A DNA stretch of 64,000 nt from Siphonodentalium dalli (lineage: Eukaryota; Mollusca; Scaphopoda; Gadilida; Siphonodentaliidae), in assembly GCA_032622095.1 (NCBI GenBank), contig CP136069.1, positions 88,496,958-88,560,957 of the forward strand, read 5' to 3'. Within the stretch, counting starts at the first letter, position 1. Each line of letters opens with the position of its first letter. Under the pieces are notes generated by a model. The model was given only the letters and a program-made list of their open reading frames with translations, was not told the DNA's origin and made no database searches. The position numbers and the translations under genes were made by a program. Below, piece after piece: positions 56,404-64,000 of this stretch.

Positions 56404-57276
56404 CTAGCAGGTTAGCCCGCCACTGGCGGCATTCGTCCCATGGCTTTGTTCGAAAAAGCAATTGCAACAGGTTCCGAGACACTTGTGCTGCATTTGCAGC
56501 AAATTTCGGCAATAGTCAGAAACATGACAATTTTAATTTAATTTTTTGTTTTTCAATGAGTTAATTATTTTGTTTTTCAATGAGTTAATTGTGCCTTTTT
56601 AATTTTGTTTTTCAATTTTACCGGCGGCTTGTCCGAAACATGACATTTTTATATATATTTTTTAATTTTTTAGCTCCACGCGTTTCAATAAGAAAAATTT
56701 GTACCCGGAAGCTCCACCAGTTTCCGAGATCTGGTTTGCGCATGAAAATTTGTACCCGGCGCAAGATACATTCACATGCCAAATTTCAAGTCGATAGCTC
56801 CACCCGTTTCCGAGATCTCGTCTGCGCATGCGCTGCACGGGCGTCGCACGGGCTCGGCGATCCGATAAAATTTGTACCCGGCGCAAGATACATTCACATA
56901 GCAAATTTCAAGTCGATAGCTCCACCCGTTTCCGAGATCTCGTCTGCGCATGCGCTGCACGGGCGTCGCACGGGCTCGCCAATACGACTGGTCAAACTAC
57001 ACACACGTACCAAGTTTCGTCCCGATCGGTCGAGAATCGTAGATTTGTATGAAGTACAACACACACAAACATAAATATATAAGAGAGATATGTAAATTAG
57101 ATAGATTGTATCAAAATATATAGGAGAGATATGTAAATGATCTACACACCATTACTGGTGTTTGTCAAAGTTTAGTGGGGTATATCAATACTCATTCACG
57201 ATCATATCATTGAGGTCCGGAGGGTGTGGACTATCTCTCGAATACAAGGAGTTCTCAAAATATATAGAAGAGAAGA
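56404..57276 (-). mobile_element. Chimeric Helitron-like element, copy of 53627-54522
   Basis: Same layout, with a small deletion near 56985 (ACAACGACCACCGCC lost). Together with the next unit it repeats the 53627-55594 pair, so the pair was duplicated as a block. Confidence 0.65.
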
Positions 57277-58284
57277 CTAGCAGGTTAGCCCGCCACTGGC
57301 GGCATTCGTCCCATGGCTTTGTTTCAGAAACATGACATTTTTGTAATTATTTTGTTTTTATTTATTTTTGTTTTTTATTTTTGAATATGAATTTAATGTT
57401 TTTTAAATTTAATATATTTTGTTTCTGAATTGTTTTTTTATTGTTAATTTTTTTTAATTTTAAATTGTTTTAATTAAATTGTAAATTGTTTTATTTAATT
57501 TTTTTGTTTCTGGCGGAAAAATTTACCCGTAGAAATCCCCCCCCCCTTCCAGGAACGACAGACAACGCATTCTTTGTTTCGCGAAATCTCTCTACGATAA
57601 CATTGCATTGAATTTAAAACAAACGCTTCCCGTTGGGAAATCTGTCTTCGGGTCGTTGTTGTTGGCATCACGGCTCCCCGAAAACTCTCACATTGCCGAA
57701 AACGTGTATTTAGTAATATCGTTGTTGTTGATATTTACGGCTTGGGGGCTATTTTCTTATTTAGCAAGTTTGAGCTCAATCGGTTAGAGTCTATAAAGGA
57801 CACACTCATATATATGACACTTCCCGTAGGTAGCAAGTTTGAGCTCAATCGGCATTCCCTGGAATTTCCCGTAGATTGGCAGATTCCAGTAGCTTTATAA
57901 CGGTATATTTGGGGAGAAATCTGATGCTATATTCGTGATTATCTGGGATGATTTCTGTATATACCCAAGGTATATACTGTAAAACAGAGCGCGCCATCCG
58001 TGCTCGCAGGGAATAAATTTCGAGCGATAACGTTTGCGTTCCCGTATAACTCTGCAGATGCGAATAACGTTGAATGGGAAACAGACGCTCTTTATAGAGA
58101 TGCGTCAAAAACAAACGCTCATTAAATAATCACTTGATTAACCCCCGCCGTGCCTTTGCGGTGATTTGAGATTGGAGAACGGGTGCTCTGAGCTTCTCTA
58201 AACCGCGACTACGGCGGTGTCGGTGTGATTTGACACTTAAATACGAAATTTGATCTCAATCTGTACACGCGTTTTGGATTCTAT

Positions 58285-58330
<46 letters not shown>

Positions 58331-58354
58331 CGAAGTCTCAAAATATATAGTAAG
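57277..58354 (-). mobile_element. Type D Helitron-like element, copy of 54523-55594; 5' end of the right array
   Basis: Near-identical to 54523-55594 but with a longer CA run (58289-58324). The minus-strand 5' end lies at about 58354, outside of which is an AGATAGATAG tract. Confidence 0.65.
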
Positions 58355-58489
58355 ATAGATAGATATAGATAATACAATTATTCTATAAACTAGCTTTCAA
58401 ATTTTATGTGGCAAATTTGCATACTTCTATATTTCAAGTGTTCCCGTTTCTCGTGTTATACATTACTTTCTTTAAACTGTCTTCTTTAT

Positions 58490-59060
58490 ACACAAGCTGA
58501 TGGGCCCGACTTCGTCCGGGATGTTTCCCATCTGATTTCCGGCGAAAGGCGCGATTTGACCTTCAATTGACTATTTCGAAAATCAAGGTCAGGTCAGGGT
58601 CATGATTTGACCCGTTCAAAACACCCCCACCCAGAGAAAAGTACCACTAGGTATCAAATTTCGTCGAAATCCGTCCGTTTTACCCCACTTGACCTTTAAT
58701 TAACAATTTTGAAGGTCAAGGTAAGGTCGGAGTCATGATTTTACCCGTCCAAAACACTCCCCCGACAAAAGTACCAATAGGTATCAAATTTCGTCGAAAT
58801 CCATCCGTTTTATCCGATTTGACCTTTGATTGACCACATTGAAGGTCAAGGTCACGCCGATGTCACGATTTGACCCGTTCAAAACACTCCCCGGACAAAA
58901 GTAACCCTAGGTATCAAATTTCGCCGAAATTTGTCCGTTTTACCCAAATTGACCTTGCATTGACAGTTTTAAAGGTCAAGGTCAGGTCGGGCTCACGATT
59001 TGACCCGTCCAAAACACTTCACGGACACAAATACCCATAAGTATCAAATTACGTTGAAAT
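58490..59060 (-). mobile_element. Diverged type C Helitron-like remnant with a 130-bp minisatellite
   Basis: On the minus strand it ends with the hairpin CCCGGACGAAGTCGGGCCC followed by ATCAGCTT, a decayed version of the type C terminus. Inside are four units with exact 130-bp spacing (GTATCAAATT at 58651, 58781, 58911 and 59041), each with TTGACCTT and AAGGTCAAGGT facing each other. The 5' end is not recognisable. Confidence 0.7.
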
Positions 59061-59401
59061 CTATGGAAAGCCGAAGAGGACATGATAGTTGCTAATTGCC
59101 AGATATACGACGCACGACTTGTCGCGGTATTTTAAAGGTGTTTCAAACTAGGAGATAGAAGGATTCTGCGTTTCAAATGGTGATGAATTATAGTAATTTA
59201 TTCAAATTTTATGGCATAAATTGTTATTAAAACCGTATATACTATAACAAAAATGAATGACTCGAAAATTAAGTGGGCCTTTAAACAAAGTCACAATTGC
59301 AGTTAGGCTCATCTCATACTCGTTTAATCAGCGATATTCTGCTGCGCAGTTTGTTATAGTTCCCAGTATTCATTGAGCGTTATAGCCCCACTGTTATTTC
59401 C
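59061..59401. other. Non-coding stretch, nothing recognised
   Basis: AT-rich, without motifs. Confidence 0.35.
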
Positions 59402-59615
59402 TTCATAAAAAGAATCTTCGTGATAATGAACCCTCCCAATACTTTAGAATATAGAATTAACCTTAAAATAACAAAAACCTTCGGAATACAGAACCTTCGG
59501 AATAACGAACCTTCTGATTGGTGAACCTTCGGAATAGCGAACATTCAGAGAAATTTCGGAATAGTGGACATTCTGGATAGTGAACCTTCGGAATAGAGAC
59601 ATGCCCCCAATATTC
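59402..59615 (+). repeat. Minisatellite block with AACCTTCGGAATAG-type units, copy 1
   Basis: A unit of about 15-17 bp, AACCTTCGGAATAGCG and variants, repeated six to eight times after an AAGAATCTTCGTGATAATGA leader. It ends AGACATGCCCCCA. Repeated at 59945-60105. Confidence 0.75.
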
Positions 59616-59944
59616 ATATTATATGCCCAGAGTTCAAAGGTATGGGCCCATAAAATCCAAAATTTGGCCCTTAAAATATTGAACTCCAAATTGGAGCCCA
59701 CACAGAACATCACTTAAGTCAACTGTACATGTGTCATGTCCCAATGCGGGAGGGTCCACAATATACCACAACATTCATATTATATGCCAAGAAATCAAAA
59801 GTATGGGCCCACGTAATGACATTAAATCTCAAGAAAACCCGCGAAAACAAAACAAAATCACATTTAATGTTCTAAGTTAAGTTATTTCCTCCTGTATCTG
59901 TATCGGTATGCGCGCAGGATCAGTTCGGATGTGAGCGCACACTC

Positions 59945-60105
59945 CGTAAAAAGAATCTTTGTGATAATGAACCCTCTCAAATTAGTCTCAATACTTTAGA
60001 ATATAGAATTAACCTAAAAATAACAAAAACCTTCGGAATAGAGAACCTTCGGAATAGCGGACCTTCGGGATAGCGAACCTTCATAATAGAAACATGCCCC
60101 CACAA
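59945..60105 (+). repeat. Minisatellite block, copy 2
   Basis: Direct copy of the 59402 block with the same leader (AAGAATCTTTGTGATAATGA) and end (AACATGCCCCCAC), but fewer units. Confidence 0.75.
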
Positions 60106-60373
60106 GTACACCGGTGACGTAAACACATGTGCTAATCTTTGTTGTACTATCGTGACTCTATCGGTACGATTTATACTCAGTACGAAATAACCATAATACA
60201 GTCGCCCAGTGGATTATCGATCGACCACAGAATATGAAAATCTGCGTACCAAGCAACACCACGGTGTGGCGTAATGATATCAAGCAGACGACAGTGGATT
60301 TCCGCTGGTCGACCAAGAGATGAAAATGAAGCCATTGAAGCTTTGTGTCAGGCGTCGTGGAAAATGGTAGTTT

Positions 60374-60877
60374 ATTGTATATATTCCAGTCAATTTCTTC
60401 TTCGCCTATTTCTATTTGCCATTTTGCATGGGAATTAACTCTAGAATTATATCAACTAATAGCTTCCTGAAAATAGCCAAAATTAGACAAGATGATACAT
60501 GCGTGCGTTGCAAAGACAAGAAGGAAAGCATATCACATATATTTTGGGAATGTGAACACGTTCAAACTTTTCTGACAGACATACATTCATGGGGTAACCG
60601 AAACAACGTCAAATTGCAAGCGACTAAACGAATAATGATAATTGGGTCCCGCTGTGTAAATGACAATTATACCACTAATTTATTCTGGCTCTTAGTAAAA
60701 CAATATATCTATAGAACAAAATTCACACCAGAAAAATTAACAATTTCGTCATTCCAAGGAGATTTACGCTTTCGATATAAATGTGAAAAATATAATGCAC
60801 GCCGTGAATTTAAATTGGAAGAGTTCGAAAAAGACTGGTTCTTGTTCAAATTTGCCGTGAAAGAAAATGCACAATAA
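60374..60877 (+). pseudogene. LINE ORF2 C-terminal fragment with a Cys-His motif
   Basis: The frame encodes a decayed upstream strand, then STNSFLKIAKI, DDTCVRCKDKKESISHIFWE followed by CEHVQTFL, and the tail NLFWLLVKQYIY. This is the zinc-binding-like CxxC-(x)n-H-x-x-x-x-C region at the end of many APE-type LINE proteins, where the motif helps target-primed reverse transcription. Only the last 150 or so residues remain, open to the natural stop at 60875-60877. No RT core precedes it. It could represent the kind of terminus missing from the LINE at 8590-13500, but identity cannot be shown because the regions do not overlap. Confidence 0.8.
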
Positions 60878-61665
60878 TTACTCCTATCACCAGAAATGTT
60901 ATTATTGCTACTATTATATTACTCCCACTATTCATAGCCGTCCTTAGTTGGCCATGAATGAATACAGAAATGTCGACCAGAGCACATAACTAATTATTAC
61001 TTCCATTGTGTATATATATACCCACATCACATGTTCTTATACTCTGTTAAAGAAACTATATCTACTTGTCCACCACCGATAACAGCCGACCTTCACCCAC
61101 GGGACTAAGGCTACGTTCACACACCTCGACAAATTGCACGCCAAATTTCCACACGATTCGTCAAATTAAAGCCAATTCCTGCACATATGAATGATATATC
61201 TTGAATTCTTAATGTATATTATTTTAGCATTAGAACATATGATTTTAGATACTAAACACAAATACCGATTACACAGTTGACCCTTAAAAATAGTTTTATA
61301 TTGTATGTCTGAAATCTCTAAAATTCCATGAGCGCATATATATTTCCAGGCTTCGAAACTGTCCAATATTTAATAGACGGCAATGACTGAAAATAATACT
61401 CGTAGTTTATACTCCATATTTAGCAAATCTTTGACATGTAAGTCAAATGCTACGTATTCCCCTGACAAGGTATCCCGGTTCGTGAACGTGGCCTCAGTCG
61501 GGATTGTATGTAAGTTACGTATGAAAGCTGGTATGTCTGTAGAGAGCGTAAGACAGAGCGATAGGCGTGTGTCTGCATATTAATGCATTCTTTAGATGTA
61601 ACTTGTATTAGCTATGTATACGTATGTTCAAATGTTATTCAATAAAAATAAAAAAAATAAAAAAA
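60878..61665 (+). other. Probable LINE 3' untranslated region ending in an A-rich tract
   Basis: There is no coding sequence after the LINE stop. At 61637-61668 CAATAAAAATAAAAAAAATA supplies AATAAA polyadenylation-like signals followed by an A-rich tail, after which another LINE begins. Reading it as UTR plus tail is inference from position. Confidence 0.45.
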
Positions 61666-64000
61666 AGAGATGAAAATGATTTAACTTATACAGATTATAA
61701 AGCGCAGAAAAGACTTTACCGACGGGAATATAGAATGTGCTGTAACCAATATATGATTGATCGAAATAACGAACTTGACACAGCCGCTGAACTGGACCAA
61801 GGGTCCTTTTTCAAGATCCTTAACTCTAGGTGCAAATAAAATAAGAGGCCGAACAAAATTTTCAAATATGATGGGTCAACCTTGAGAAATTCTTCTGAGA
61901 TTACTAATGGCTGGGCGAATTATTTTGAAAAGCTGTATTCGCCTTTATCAGACAGCAGTTTCGACCAAGATCACTCCCACCTCGTAAATGAACATGTAGA
62001 ACTACTAGTGAGTGGGCAATATAGCAACCAAGGGTCCAGTAGCTGCAAGCATATCGCCGAAAAGGTTGAACCTGGCGAACTTGAAAGTGCTCTCAAAACT
62101 CTAAATTTGAACAAGGCAGCTGGGTGGGACAACGTTTACAATGAACATTTGGTATTTGGTGGTCCAGCTTTGATAACATGTCTGTCCGCTTTATTGACTG
62201 GAATATTGTCTCTCTCATATATACCGGAACCTGCCAAGAAAGGCGTAATTGCACCTCTCTACAAAGGTGGGAATAAACAACAAGCAAATTTTGATAGCTA
62301 CCGAGCAATTACATTGCTTCCCGCTCTCTACAAGTTATTATAATAAATCTTACTGAGAAGACTAGAGTGTAACGTTCCAGACATGGTCAAAGTTCATAAT
62401 CTACAGCATGGATTCCAGAAGGGTATCAATTGTCTTATGAACTCACTCATAGTACACGAATCGAAGATATTCGCACGTGAAAATAACAGTAAATTATATG
62501 CATGCTTTCTAGACGTTCATAAGGCATTTGATACCGTTTGGGTAAATGGTCTCCTTTATAAACTTTACATGTTAAACTTTGATCAGAAAACCTGGTTAAT
62601 TTTTTACCAAATGCTTAAAGGAACATCATGTCAAGTAAAGTATGGAAATACTCTCTCTAAGCAGTTTCCAATAGCACAAGAAACAAAACAGGGAGGAGTC
62701 GTCTCCCCTCTACTTTATATGCTATTTATATATCAACTATTGTCAGAATTATCCGTATCTGGAGCTGGGCTCAATATGTTTTCCGTAAATTGTTCATGCC
62801 CAACGCAAGCGGACGATATGACATTGCTCTCGGTCTCTGAAAGTGGTCTACAACACCTTATGAATATTTGCACTAAATACAGTCGTAAATGGAGATACAA
62901 GTACAACGAGCAAAAGTCAGTAGTTATCGTCTTTAATGAAAACAAAAATGAACACACAAAGGCTTCAGTTGATAGATCGTGGATTCTCTGTGACAAACAT
63001 GTAGCTGAAGTCGATAATCTGACACACCTTGGAATCCCGCTCCATAAATATAACCAGACGAGTAACTTCACAACAGAAATTAAACAAAAACTCCGTTCAA
63101 GCTATTTCGCACTAACAAACGTAGGCATGTATGCTGGAGGAATAACACCCACTAGCAGTTTAAAAATGTACACGTCAATCATTGTGCCACGGGGCCTATT
63201 TGGGTGTGAACTATTATGTGGCATGTCAGACTCAGACACCCTATCATTGGAACGATCTCATCGTTTTTGTCTAAAGAAAATACAAGGTCTTCACATGCAC
63301 ACGCGCACGAATGTAGTGGAAGGACTCCTGGGTATCGGCAATGCCAAAAGCTTTGTGGATAAGAAAAAACTCCTACTTCTGGGCAGTCTATGTCATTTAT
63401 CTACAGACAAGGCAGCGAAATCTGTATTTTTACTTAGGCTACACTCATACTTTATCTCCGGCGTATCAGCCGATTCATTCATTGCCGATATCGCAGATGT
63501 CCTTGCAAATCACCGACTTATGCATTATTTAACAAATTATGTATCAAAATGTGCATTTCCGGAAAGGTCATCATGGAAGCAAATCGTTCGAAATGCAATC
63601 GTCGAAACCTCTAACTCAATCTGGGAACTCTCTGGAAACGCGGATCCAACACTCCACCGTTTCCATAATATTCACCCTACACTCTCACTGTCGTGCCTGT
63701 GGAAGTCCTGTCGCAAGTTTCCGACAAACAAGGCGGCATACCTAACTGTTGCAAACATAATAGCCTGTACCGAACAGACACATTGTATTTGCAGATGTGG
63801 TGCGGAGTTTGACGATCTGCCCTTACATGTAATCATACATTGTCCTATGATTCTGGAACTTAGAAATGACATATGGTATGAAATACTAAATCTCTTCGGT
63901 ATTCCGTGCTCACTTAAAATGGATAGCTACAATCCGCGTACACAACTGGAAGTATTTTTAACTGCACGTCCGCCGGATTTATTCGACGAAATTGAAGAGC
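61666..64000 (+). pseudogene. LINE ORF2 reverse transcriptase, 5' truncated, running off the window
   Basis: One frame (frame 1) is followed from about 61666 to 64000 with stops only at 61837-61839 and 62341-62346 (two adjacent TAA) and no frameshift. Blocks: NDLTYTDYKAQKRLYRREYR, LNLNKAAGWDNVYNEHL, FDSYRAITLLPALYKLL, QHGFQKGINCLMNSL, FLDVHKAFDTVW (motif A, about 62506-62541), TKQGGVVSPLLYMLFI, and TQADDMTLLS (motif C, 62803-62832). In the last, Gln replaces Tyr of YADD but both Asp remain. Downstream are WRYKYNEQKSVVIVFNE, LTHLGIPLHKY and a CxCG...H...C terminal motif near 63790-63842. The open segment after the second stop is at least 550 codons. The endonuclease part is absent; a candidate relative lies at 37970-38776. 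Confidence 0.85.

Noticed and set aside
41943-56570. Many ORFs of 60-165 codons on both strands with similar peptides (MREAGVARARRPDK-like and RRRDLGNGWSYRLE-like)
   Set aside because: They are readings of the 122-bp monomer in different frames. Because 122 is not a multiple of three, the frame changes each monomer, and no frame or start is preserved across units.
61837-62346. In-frame TAA codons as evidence of a reassigned genetic code
   Set aside because: Other ORFs in the window end at TAA, TAG and TGA normally, and the positions correspond to Lys/Glu rather than Gln. Pseudogene decay is enough.

Overview
The window reads as nuclear DNA of a metazoan, most likely a marine invertebrate (a lophotrochozoan such as a mollusc is a reasonable guess, not a demonstration). 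The grounds are APE-type LINE retrotransposons, Helitron-like elements with central minisatellites, AT-rich non-coding DNA, degenerate satellites, microsatellites and a TATDN2-type TatD domain beside retroviral-gag-like modules. I see no rRNA or tRNA gene, no bacterial-style operon and no conserved single-copy host gene. Almost everything recognisable is mobile or repetitive.

Layout. 1-5.7 kb: a degenerate satellite of about 160-200 bp, the first 3.9 kb folded into an inverted repeat. A 690-bp module in its loop recurs at 6.3-6.9 kb. 7.2-8.3 kb: decayed LINE fragments. 8.6-13.5 kb: one nearly complete but frameshifted LINE (ORF1 with coiled coil, RRM-like part and RG-rich tail; ORF2 with APE endonuclease and reverse transcriptase). 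13.5-19.3 kb: non-coding, with a TTAA-flanked MITE and simple repeats. 19.3-30.7 kb: an 11.4-kb palindrome with 5.6-kb, nearly identical arms. Each arm carries a long gag-like ORF (three tandem capsid-like modules) followed by a truncated TatD-like nuclease ORF. A short palindrome of the form CCCTC-N3-6-GAGGG recurs through ORF and flanks. 32.1-37.7 kb (+ strand) and 41.9-58.4 kb (- strand): two facing arrays of non-autonomous Helitron-like elements joined head to tail, with 122-bp internal minisatellites and larger segmental duplications. Between them lies a LINE endonuclease fragment. 58.5-60.1 kb: two further minisatellites. 60.4-64 kb: two LINE ORF2 fragments, the second running off the window.

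How parts relate. The Helitron-like units share a 3' architecture (GC hairpin, about 7 nt, CTAG, then T) and 5' ends rich in TATATATTTTG. Each subtype carries repeated transcription-factor-like motifs: TGCGCATGC, CACGTG or TCAAGGTCA. The two palindrome arms carry different disabling lesions in the same long ORF. The points I would check first are the repeated CCCTC/GAGGG palindromes, which occur in all three codon phases and in non-coding flanks, and the tandem Helitron arrays together with an apparent empty target site.
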